Source: Patescibacteria group bacterium (GTDB lineage: Bacteria; Patescibacteriota; Minisyncoccia; Moranbacterales; JAKLHP01). From it: DNA of 7,400 bases. The notes beneath the pieces are model-generated. The model saw only the letters and a list, made by a program, of their open reading frames with translations. It had not been told where the DNA came from and ran no database searches. The stretch spans positions 1 through 7,400 of the forward strand of contig JAKLHP010000040.1 of NCBI GenBank assembly GCA_022710085.1, written 5' to 3'. The translations under genes and the position numbers were made by a program. Every line of letters starts with the position of its first letter. Positions within the stretch are counted from its first letter, which is position 1. This document shows positions 1 through 6,156 of this stretch, piece by piece.

Positions 1-1860
1 GGAGTTGGAGTTTTCTTGGCTGATGGTGGTGGAGATGTCAGTAGCCGTGAGGTTGGTGATATTCATGGTTCCTCCTGAGGTAGGGGTGATGATGGTGTTT
101 CTGGGGATATATAGGGAAGAACTGTTGGAAACGAGGGTATAATTGACATTTATTTCAGCTTGGGAGGCAGCAGTGGCTGAATCTTCAGTTTCAATGATTC
201 CCAAGGTGTAGTCTTCGTTTATTTTGGTGGAATCAGGGTCGGTGACAGTTTTGTTTTTGAGGATGGTAAAACTGGCGGAGACTGATTGTTCTCCGTTGTC
301 CACTGTTACTGTATAGGATCCTTCGACGGTGACGGCAGTACCGGAAGTGAACGGATTACCGTTAAGAGTAGCGTTTCCATTGGCTGTGATAGGGCTGACA
401 CTATCAAAATATAGTTCTCCGTCATTAAATCCGGAGATTGTGGGAGCGAGGATAGAACCGCCAAGTTCCAAATATTCAGAACCTCCTACTCCAAGGACTC
501 GGACGGGGATATAACTATCCCAACCATCATTTCCTAATTTACCATCGCTATTACTCCCCCAGCAATAAGCATTGTTATTATTAGAAGTGGCGCAAGTATG
601 ATATTCGCCTGCACTAACCGAATTTATGTTGGAAAAATAAGTCCCGTCATTGTCTCCACTGACAGCTTCTCCCTTCAAAACTCGGACAGGGGCATATCTA
701 TCCGTGGTAGAATTGTCGCCCAGTTGACCACTACTATTATCCCCCCAGCAATAGATATTTCCGTTATTGGAAACAGCACAGTTATGATTTTGATACTGGC
801 CTCCACTAATTGAATTTATGTTGGTAAGATACGTGCCGTCGTTTTCCCCGCTAATGGATTCTCCCTTCAAAACTCGGACAGGAGTAGAGCTATTAGTAGT
901 AGAATTGTTACCTAATCGACCATCGCTATTATATCCCCAGCAATATATATTGTTACTATTGGAAACGGCACAGGTATGGTTTTGATTTGCAACAATAGAA
1001 TCTATGTTGGTAAGAAAGGTTCCTTCAGTATCTCCACTAGCAGCTTCTCCTTTAAAAACCCAGACAGGGGTATAACTAGAAATAGTGGAATCATCACCTA
1101 ATTGGCCATAAAAATTAGCCCCCCAGCAATAAATATTATTGTTGTTGGAAACGGCACAAGTATGAGTATCTCCTGCGCTAACAGATTTTATGTTGGAATG
1201 ATATCCATCAATACCTACATCTGGGTCGTGAATCATTTCTCCTTCTACAACCCTGACAGGAACAGTTTGATCGTCATCAGAACCATCGCCTAATTGGCCC
1301 CAATCATTACGGCCCCAACAATACAACTTATTATTATTGGAAACAACACAGGTGTAATATCGGCCTGCACTAATCGATTTTATATTGGAAAGATAAGTCC
1401 CGTCATTGTCTCCGTCAGCAGCTCCTCCTTTTAGAACTTGAATGGGAGTATATCTGGAAGTGTAAGAACTATCGCCTAATTGGCCATAAACATTGTATCC
1501 CCAGCAATAGACATTATTATTATTGGAAACAGCACAGGTATGATAGTCCCCCGAAGTAATCGATTTTATATTGGAAAGATAAGTCCCGTCATTGTCTCCG
1601 CTGGCGGCTGCTCCTTTTAGAACTTGAACGGGGGTCCAAGCATCGCTCCAATAATTATCACCTAACTGACCATAGGAATCGTCTCCCCAACAATAAACAT
1701 TTCCGCTTTCACTAAGCACGCATGAATGTTTCATTCCAATATTTGCCTGAGGAACTGAATCTGCCTTAACTCCGGAAGCAAAAAAAACAAAGAGGCTTGC
1801 AATTAAGAAGAAACCGGGACAAAAAGTTATTTTTTGTATTTTTTCTTTTTGAATTTTCAT
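1..1860 (-). CDS. Secreted RCC1-type seven-bladed beta-propeller protein with Ig-like C-terminal region (3' end outside window)
   Basis: An uninterrupted frame of 620 codons runs from the ATG at 1860 past base 1, so the stop is not visible. Residues 1-33 form a signal peptide: a lysine-rich start, a hydrophobic core around 17-29 (FFLIASLFVFFAS), and a likely cleavage site after VKA at 33. Residues 38 to about 455 hold seven RCC1-type repeats, each with an HTCAV...YCWG...GQLGD pattern; the CWG cysteines lie at 57, 119, 181, 245, 307, 371 and 433. Seven is the blade number of RCC1-family propellers. Residues about 470-538 resemble a bacterial Ig-like domain (TLNGNPFTSG, EGSYTVTV). Residues 540-620 are Ser/Thr/Asn-rich and beta-like. 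The protein is probably exported and on the surface, perhaps binding protein or glycan; the ligand is unknown. The start is chosen because the signal peptide begins there and the next Met is residue 43. There is no Shine-Dalgarno motif. The RCC1 and signal-peptide calls are firm; the function is not. Confidence 0.9.
   Translation of the reverse strand, partial: MKIQKEKIQKITFCPGFFLIASLFVFFASGVKADSVPQANIGMKHSCVLSESGNVYCWGDDSYGQLGDNYWSDAWTPVQVLKGAAASGDNDGTYLSNIKSITSGDYHTCAVSNNNNVYCWGYNVYGQLGDSSYTSRYTPIQVLKGGAADGDNDGTYLSNIKSISAGRYYTCVVSNNNKLYCWGRNDWGQLGDGSDDDQTVPVRVVEGEMIHDPDVGIDGYHSNIKSVSAGDTHTCAVSNNNNIYCWGANFYGQLGDDSTISSYTPVWVFKGEAASGDTEGTFLTNIDSIVANQNHTCAVSNSNNIYCWGYNSDGRLGNNSTTNSSTPVRVLKGESISGENDGTYLTNINSISGGQYQNHNCAVSNNGNIYCWGDNSSGQLGDNSTTDRYAPVRVLKGEAVSGDNDGTYFSNINSVSAGEYHTCATSNNNNAYCWGSNSDGKLGNDGWDSYIPVRVLGVGGSEYLELGGSILAPTISGFNDGELYFDSVSPITANGNATLNGNPFTSGTAVTVEGSYTVTVDNGEQSVSASFTILKNKTVTDPDSTKINEDYTLGIIETEDSATAASQAEINVNYTLVSNSSSLYIPRNTIITPTSGGTMNITNLTATDISTTISQENSNS
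496..1740 (-). repeat. Seven tandem RCC1-type repeats (62-64 codons each)
   Basis: The spacing between successive CWG cysteines is 62, 62, 64, 62, 64 and 62 codons, so the DNA repeats with a period of 186-192 bases. Each unit encodes C-x9-C, CWG, a GQLGD-like turn, TPV(R/Q)V, then an acidic loop such as SGDNDGTYLSNI before the next blade. The repeat is visible in the DNA as well as the protein: bases 1371-1414 and 1557-1600 are identical over 44 bases exactly 186 bases apart, and 637-657 shares 21 of those bases. Blade 4 has a divergent loop, and blade 6 has two extra residues before its first cysteine. Confidence 0.9.
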
Positions 1861-1879
1861 TTTTTTTAATTTTAGACGC

Positions 1880-1905
1880 AAAAAAGCGGCTTCACCCGCT
1901 TCTTT
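1880..1905 (-). terminator. Hairpin with T-run between tgt and the propeller gene (terminator or leader attenuator)
   Basis: Read on the minus strand, AAAGAAGCGG (1905-1896) pairs with CCGCTTTTTT (1889-1880) around the six-base loop GTGAAG, giving a 10-bp stem with one G-U wobble and a run of six T at the end. The same position on the plus strand would be an A-C mismatch, so the structure suits minus-strand RNA better. It lies 72 bases after the tgt stop and would end tgt transcription. It also lies downstream of the promoter at 1971-1943, so it sits in the leader of the propeller transcript. The T-run is partly inside the stem, which makes its strength uncertain. Confidence 0.6.
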
Positions 1906-1942
1906 ATAAAATATTTGCCTTTTACAAGACTCGTATAAATTG

Positions 1943-1971
1943 ATTATACATTAAAAAAAGGAAAAAGTCAA
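1943..1971 (-). promoter_or_regulatory. Sigma-70 type promoter for the propeller gene
   Basis: TTGACT at 1971-1966 and TATAAT at 1948-1943 are separated by exactly 17 bases, matching the sigma-70 consensus at 11 of 12 positions. The expected transcription start is near 1936, giving a leader of about 76 bases before the ATG at 1860. The -35 box starts six bases after the tgt stop codon. The leader contains the hairpin at 1905-1880. The match is seen directly; activity is inferred. Confidence 0.75.
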
Positions 1972-1977
1972 TTTTTT

Positions 1978-3105
1978 CTACCTGCCACCCAAAATTTTCA
2001 TTAAATCCAGATAAAATTTCAGGTTATGGATACTGGCAAGACGAAGTGCCAATGGTTCCTTGGTTGCAAAAAGATGACGAAGATAGGCTCGGGAATAATT
2101 CCGACAAAGATAACAATTGCAATTTTTATCTATCGGACTCAAATCATTTTTAAATTTTTCATTGTTGATATTTATCGTTTTATAGAAATCGGCTTTGCAG
2201 TTCGCAATTTTTGACCTTTGATTTCCATTCCAAAGAAAAATTCTTCCATGTCTTCCTTCACGGGTTGGAATGACACAATCAAACATATCGATTCCCAAAT
2301 TCACTGCTTCCATGATTTCTTCCGGGCGTCCCAAGCCCATCAGATACCTTGGTTTCTCCTGAGGAAGTAACGGCAGAACCCATTTCAAAACATCTTTCAT
2401 CTTTTCTCTCGGCTCCCCTACCGCCACCCCGCCGATCGCATATCCGTCCAGATCCAAGGAAACCAGACTCTTCGCGCTTTCTTTTCTGAGGTCCTCATAA
2501 ATGCTTCCCTGGACTATTCCGAAAAGGAGCGGCCTTGATTTTCTGTTGCCTACTTTCTTGAAAAAATATTTCTTGCAGCGAATTGCCCACTCCGTAGTCC
2601 TTTCGACTGATTTTTTTGCTTCTTTCTTGGAGCAAGGATAAGGCGGGCATTCATCCAGAACCATGATGATATCTGATCCGAGATTAAGCTGTATATCAAT
2701 CGATTTTTCCGGAGTCATTGAACATTTTTTTCCATCGATTGGATCGCGAAATTCAACTCCTTCATCGCTTAATTTCACTCCGTTCAAGCCATATTTTTCC
2801 TCAGCCTTGGCTCCCAGAGAAAAAACTTGAAACCCTCCGGAATCAGTAAGGATTGGGCCATTCCAGTTCATAAATTTATGCAGCCCTCCGACTTTGGCAA
2901 CAAGCTTGTCTCCCGGACGAAGCCAAAGATGATAAGTGTTTCCCAGAATTATTTCGGCTCCCAAATTTTTTACTTCCTCCGGAGTAAGATTTTTCACTGC
3001 TCCCTTGGTTGCAATGGGCATAAAAAAGGGGGTGTTTACCTCCCCATGAATTGTTTTTATTTTTCCTATTCTTCTGCTTTTATTCTTTCTTTTTGATTTA
3101 AGCAT
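1978..3105 (-). CDS. tgt: tRNA-guanine(34) transglycosylase (queuine tRNA-ribosyltransferase)
   Basis: This cytoplasmic enzyme exchanges guanine 34 for preQ1 in tRNAs with GUN anticodons, a step of queuosine formation. The protein has 375 residues, the usual bacterial length. Key positions are present: TDSGGFQVFSL with Asp88 (general acid/base), VLDECPPYP with Asp151 and Cys153 (base recognition), GGVAVGE at 225-231, FDCVIPTREGRHG with Asp276 as the expected nucleophile, and a zinc site of Cys329, Cys331, Cys334 and His360 with spacing as in characterised TGTs. Val229 in GGVAVGE fits a bacterial preQ1-type enzyme rather than a eukaryotic queuine type. ATG 3105 is the only usable start: the frame has a stop seven codons upstream with no other initiator between. 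The start lies five bases after the stop of the Ig-like protein gene with no clear Shine-Dalgarno motif, suggesting translational coupling. No preQ1-synthesis gene is in the window, so the preQ1 source is unknown. Confidence 0.97.
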   Translation of the reverse strand: MLKSKRKNKSRRIGKIKTIHGEVNTPFFMPIATKGAVKNLTPEEVKNLGAEIILGNTYHLWLRPGDKLVAKVGGLHKFMNWNGPILTDSGGFQVFSLGAKAEEKYGLNGVKLSDEGVEFRDPIDGKKCSMTPEKSIDIQLNLGSDIIMVLDECPPYPCSKKEAKKSVERTTEWAIRCKKYFFKKVGNRKSRPLLFGIVQGSIYEDLRKESAKSLVSLDLDGYAIGGVAVGEPREKMKDVLKWVLPLLPQEKPRYLMGLGRPEEIMEAVNLGIDMFDCVIPTREGRHGRIFLWNGNQRSKIANCKADFYKTININNEKFKNDLSPIDKNCNCYLCRNYSRAYLRHLFATKEPLALRLASIHNLKFYLDLMKILGGR

Positions 3106-3110
3106 ATGTT

Positions 3111-5018
3111 TTATTCGGCAACTTTAAATTTATCTTCAATTGATTGATCTTCCGGAAGTCGATTGTCTTTTTCTTTGGATTCAAATCTCATCTCAGAATT
3201 CGTAAAAAGATCGTTGGCAGTTAAAGCCGAGGGGTTAAGAAGTATCAATGCATTCTTTACTTGATTTATTTGAGGGGTAACGCCTATTTGAAAACTTACT
3301 TCTCTCGCTGGATCGATAATTCCTGTTCCATTTTTCAAATTTCCGATTTCCCATTCAATTTGATTCGTCCTTTCGTTGAAAACAATCGATTCCCCTTCCT
3401 GAGGATAGATTTTTCCCAGCCATTTCACTCCCGAAGGAAGATAAGAAACAACTTTGGTGTTGGCAACATCATTGGAGACATTAATAACTTTCCAATGAAT
3501 CGTATAGGTCGTTTCCTGGCCTAATTTCGGAGGAATTGGACCGGAATTCGCCAAATTTTCATCTTTGTAATAGCCTTTAGTCTCTAAGACAATTCTGGAA
3601 TTAAGTTTAAGTTCCATTCTGTTGCTGGCTATGATTTTATTGGAGCCAATCGGAGTCGGAACTGATGGACTATCTATCTTTGCGGTACTAACAATAGTAA
3701 AATTTTTGTCATTAGAATTTTCTACGGGAATTCTGTCTAAAACTGGAATGGAAAAATTTATTTTTCCTTCCTGCCCAGGGGCCAAATTAGTCAGTTCCGG
3801 AATTTCCGACGCTCTCCAAGTAATCATCTTCTTTGAAGCATCATAAAATCCTTTTTCAAGCTCGAGTTTTGAAAAATCAAGGACTCGACTATCAATTTCC
3901 AAGGTAACGATTGCATCTTTGAGAGCAATGTTCCCATTATTTTTGTATTGAATGTTGTATTGCAAAACTTCTCCTGCATTAACATTGAGATCTGTTTTAT
4001 TGTTGATTGATTGCCGGATAGAAAGTACGGTCGAAATCATTTTTGTTGATTGTTCTTTCTGATCAAAAACGATAAATTCCCCATTTTCTCCAATATATCC
4101 AAGATAAATTTTGATTAATTTACTTTCTCCACTCGTTCCGTTCATCGTTCCGCTGATGACTATTTTTCCACTCTTTTCAGGCTCCATGCTACCTAAATAC
4201 CAAACGCCATTATTTTCTGACGGGGATGGCTGGGCTGAAACAAAAGAGAATCCTTCCGGGTATTCAGCCTTAATTCTGATTCCGTCAAAATATTCCGTAC
4301 TCAGATTCCGATAATCGATAACATAATCCGCCTTATCTCCATCAGCTACTTCCATCGGAGCTTGAATTTCCAAAAATAAAGAGGACGAATCAACATTGAC
4401 ACCAAGCTGTCCTCTTGATTGGAATGTGCTGCTAATGCTTCCGGGATTATATTGAAGGGTGGCGTTAAGATAAATTGTCGTGTCCTTAACCGCAAAAAAG
4501 CTTCCTTTGATTTTAATTTCTCCTCCGGAATGAGCTTTCAAACTACCGATATTTATCCGGCTGTTAGAAGGGTTTTCTATTTTCAAATCGCTTCTTTCTT
4601 TGGGCTTGAAATTTTCCGGATAATTCATCAGGATTTGGACATTTTTCAGGTCTACCCGATTTTCATTTTTGAAAAATAATGTATACTCTGATTCCGTAGA
4701 ACTGCTAATTTTGGCAGGTCCTTCTATTTTGATCGTCACTCTTTCTTCCTTGAAAGCAGACTGTCTGAATTTTACAAAACCTATCACCAGAAGAGCCAAC
4801 AGAATTATTGACCCGAGCACTATTGCGCCAATTTTGAAAATTCTTTTCTTTTCTTCTCTGTCAAAATTCTCCGGCTTTCCCCAGGATTTTTCTTTTTTGA
4901 AGATATCAACATTTTCCCTTCGCGAAACAATCGGATCAAATTGACTTGATTCATGTTCTCTTCTCTCTATTCCCGAATCAGGATCATAAAGTTTTTTTTC
5001 AAGATTGTCTAAAGACAT
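3111..5018 (-). CDS. Single-pass membrane protein with four extracellular Ig-like (DUF11-like) modules
   Basis: The 635-residue protein has a charged, hydrophilic N-terminus (1-59), one hydrophobic helix at about 60-82 (IGAIVLGSIILLALLVIGF), then a long beta-rich region. KKR at 57-59 just before the helix suggests the N-terminus stays inside and the rest is exported. Four related modules can be marked at about 93-208, 213-330, 333-470 and 473-600. Each begins with a pattern like YTLFFKN, YVIDYRN, YNIQYKN or YTIHWKV, followed by a short strand ending near YPEGF or YLPSG; this resembles DUF11/CARDB-type Ig-like folds. There is no cysteine anywhere in the protein, and the C-terminal 25 residues are charged. 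I do not recognise a named family or enzyme motif; a cell-envelope scaffold or adhesin-like role is inference. The gene has its own promoter candidate just after recO and runs directly into tgt. No Shine-Dalgarno motif precedes the ATG. Confidence 0.9.
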   Translation of the reverse strand: MSLDNLEKKLYDPDSGIERREHESSQFDPIVSRRENVDIFKKEKSWGKPENFDREEKKRIFKIGAIVLGSIILLALLVIGFVKFRQSAFKEERVTIKIEGPAKISSSTESEYTLFFKNENRVDLKNVQILMNYPENFKPKERSDLKIENPSNSRINIGSLKAHSGGEIKIKGSFFAVKDTTIYLNATLQYNPGSISSTFQSRGQLGVNVDSSSLFLEIQAPMEVADGDKADYVIDYRNLSTEYFDGIRIKAEYPEGFSFVSAQPSPSENNGVWYLGSMEPEKSGKIVISGTMNGTSGESKLIKIYLGYIGENGEFIVFDQKEQSTKMISTVLSIRQSINNKTDLNVNAGEVLQYNIQYKNNGNIALKDAIVTLEIDSRVLDFSKLELEKGFYDASKKMITWRASEIPELTNLAPGQEGKINFSIPVLDRIPVENSNDKNFTIVSTAKIDSPSVPTPIGSNKIIASNRMELKLNSRIVLETKGYYKDENLANSGPIPPKLGQETTYTIHWKVINVSNDVANTKVVSYLPSGVKWLGKIYPQEGESIVFNERTNQIEWEIGNLKNGTGIIDPAREVSFQIGVTPQINQVKNALILLNPSALTANDLFTNSEMRFESKEKDNRLPEDQSIEDKFKVAE

Positions 5019-5083
5019 AGATTTCGAATAATTTTTTATCCACCCTTTTTTATTCTCATCCGCAAATTTAAATTCTTAAATGT

Positions 5084-5112
5084 ATTTTACCAAAAAAACC
5101 TGTTTAGAACAA
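5084..5112 (-). promoter_or_regulatory. Candidate sigma-70 promoter for the Ig-like protein gene and tgt
   Basis: TTGTTC at 5112-5107 and TAAAAT at 5089-5084 are 17 bases apart, with four and five matches to the consensus boxes. The -35 box starts one base after the recO stop codon, the same layout as the propeller-gene promoter after tgt. The predicted leader before the ATG at 5018 is about 60 bases. I see no recO terminator in the 95-base gap, so read-through from recO is also possible. Confidence 0.5.
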
Positions 5113-5113
5113 A

Positions 5114-5830
5114 CTAGGCTATCCATTTCAGAAATTCCCCAATAATTATTTTAAGGTTATTTAAATCTTTTTGGTCAGTTTTCAGTTTAACTAATGACTT
5201 GATGCTATTTTGGAAAAAAATCCTAATAATCTTTATCGAGTTAGAATTAACTTTTATTTTTCCTCCTGATTCACTGGAACATTTTTCGCAAATTATTCCT
5301 CCTTGTTTGGGATCAAAAAAATTATTTCCTTCCTTTATTTTACTACCGCATTTAAGACAATCGTTTATTTCCATCTTGTATCCCAACTCTTCAAAAAGTT
5401 TGAAGAGAAATCCCAAAAATACGGCTTCTGTTTTTTCTTCTTTTTTTTGAAGTGCCAAGCTATCCAAGGTTTCCAAATAGCTTTTGAGAAGTTCGAAAAT
5501 TATTTGGTCTTTGTTTTCTTCTTTTGTGAGTTTGTTGAATATTTTTACAGCTCCGAAAGCATCTTGAAGGATGCTCAGGTTTTTCCTGATTTCTCCAAAG
5601 CTGTCGACAACGATAGAGCCGGTAATTTTCCCCATTCCCTGGCTCTTGGCAATAAAAATTTCGGCCAAAGTAAAATTCTCCAGGAATCCAGCCAGCTTGG
5701 CATTAGCCTTCCTTACTCCCTTAGCTAAAACTCTGATTTTTCCGTTTTCCAATGTAAAAATAGAGTAAATTCTATCAGTTTCTCCGACATCTCTTTTATC
5801 CAAAATTATTCCAGTATATTTGTATTCCAT
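5114..5830 (-). CDS. recO: DNA repair protein RecO
   Basis: RecO works with RecR (and RecF) to load RecA onto SSB-coated single-stranded DNA and can anneal DNA strands. At 238 residues the length is typical. The N-terminal OB-fold is recognisable from YTGIILDKRDVGETDRIYSI at 4-23, followed by KIRVLAKGVRK at 31-41 and LAGFLENFTLAEI at 46-58. The middle is alpha-helical (about 85-155, including FLGFLFKLFEELGY). A zinc finger follows with Cys158, Cys161, Cys181 and Cys184, the arrangement seen in many RecO proteins. The C-terminal part, 195-238, is helical. The ATG at 5830 is the natural start, since the OB-fold begins at once, but no Shine-Dalgarno motif precedes it. An extended -10 element ends six bases upstream, so the mRNA may be leaderless. 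Neighbours are not repair genes. Confidence 0.95.
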   Translation of the reverse strand: MEYKYTGIILDKRDVGETDRIYSIFTLENGKIRVLAKGVRKANAKLAGFLENFTLAEIFIAKSQGMGKITGSIVVDSFGEIRKNLSILQDAFGAVKIFNKLTKEENKDQIIFELLKSYLETLDSLALQKKEEKTEAVFLGFLFKLFEELGYKMEINDCLKCGSKIKEGNNFFDPKQGGIICEKCSSESGGKIKVNSNSIKIIRIFFQNSIKSLVKLKTDQKDLNNLKIIIGEFLKWIA

Positions 5831-5836
5831 AAATAT

Positions 5837-5845
5837 ATAATAGCA
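5837..5845 (-). promoter_or_regulatory. Candidate extended -10 promoter giving a leaderless recO mRNA
   Basis: TGCTATTAT on the minus strand (5845-5837) matches the extended -10 form TGnTATAAT with one mismatch in the hexamer. Six bases (ATATTT) separate it from the A of the recO ATG at 5830, which is where transcription would start. There is no convincing -35 box 16-18 bases upstream and no Shine-Dalgarno sequence before the ATG; both fit an extended -10, leaderless arrangement. In such AT-rich DNA a chance match is possible. Confidence 0.4.
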
Positions 5846-5905
5846 CCTGAAATAAATTAAAGGTACGCGTCCGAAATTGTCAGTTAAGCCTTTTGATTAT
5901 GATTT

Positions 5906-5931
5906 AAGGCCCTTCCTTAAAGAAGAGCCTT
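5906..5931 (-). terminator. Ten-base-pair hairpin directly after the zinc-ribbon gene stop (possible transcript end)
   Basis: On the minus strand AAGGCTCTTC (5931-5922) pairs with GAAGGGCCTT (5915-5906) around the loop TTTAAG, giving 10 bp with one U-G wobble; on the plus strand that pair would be a C-A mismatch. The hairpin begins at the base after the TAG of the 65-residue gene, where an operon end would be expected. The following bases are AAATCATAATC, not a T-run, so it is not a standard intrinsic terminator; it may instead protect an mRNA 3' end. A further AAGGC copy at 5892-5888 could pair with the GCCTT arm as an alternative. Confidence 0.4.
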
Positions 5932-6129
5932 CTATTTTCCTGGGGTCCAGGATTTAAATCCGCATTTTTTGCAAAAAAACGAAGTTCCAACATATTTAAT
6001 CCTGCGGCTTCCACATTTGGGACAAGAAAAACCGCTTATAAAATATGCCAGTAAGAGTGAAAAAATAATGGCAATTATTACTACTAAGAAACAGATATTA
6101 GCTATAATAAATCCTTTGTCTCCAAGCAT
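5932..6129 (-). CDS. Small membrane protein with C-terminal four-cysteine zinc ribbon
   Basis: This 65-residue protein has a hydrophobic helix at about 7-32 (FIIANICFLVVIIAIIFSLL and onward) followed by a zinc-ribbon-like tail: CPKCG at 36-40 and CKKCG at 53-57, with basic residues and a short beta-like stretch between (RRIKYVGTSFF). Two CxxC pairs 13 residues apart suggest one bound zinc. No family name or function can be given; membrane-tethered zinc ribbons can bind protein or nucleic acid, but nothing here settles which. It is very likely real despite its size: the motif arrangement is coherent, and the best ribosome-binding site in the window (AAGGAGG) lies four bases before the ATG. It starts 27 bases after the ileS stop, so the two are probably co-transcribed, and a hairpin follows its stop. 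Confidence 0.8.
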   Translation of the reverse strand: MLGDKGFIIANICFLVVIIAIIFSLLLAYFISGFSCPKCGSRRIKYVGTSFFCKKCGFKSWTPGK

Positions 6130-6133
6130 AATC

Positions 6134-6140
6134 CCTCCTT
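6134..6140 (-). promoter_or_regulatory. Strong Shine-Dalgarno site for the zinc-ribbon protein gene
   Basis: AAGGAGG on the minus strand lies four bases before the ATG at 6129. It is the only near-perfect Shine-Dalgarno sequence at a start codon in this window and fixes the start of the 65-residue gene. The other visible starts (Ig-like protein, tgt, recO, propeller protein) lack one. Confidence 0.85.
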
Positions 6141-6156
6141 TTTTATTGTAAAAAAT

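Noticed and set aside
329..1293. Several short plus-strand open frames
   Set aside because: They are antisense to the propeller gene and look similar to each other only because that gene is made of tandem repeats.
496..1740. CRISPR array or DNA satellite as an explanation for the regular 186-base period
   Set aside because: The period is a multiple of three, the frame stays open throughout, and the units encode RCC1 motifs with mainly protein-level conservation.
5303..5728. 141-residue open frame on the plus strand
   Set aside because: It lies wholly antisense to recO, is rich in Phe and Lys from A/T runs, and shows no domain or ribosome-binding site; recO on the other strand is well supported.
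5831..5931. tRNA or small RNA gene in the gap between recO and the zinc-ribbon gene
   Set aside because: There is no cloverleaf, T-loop or anticodon arm; only the hairpin after the stop codon and a promoter candidate can be supported.
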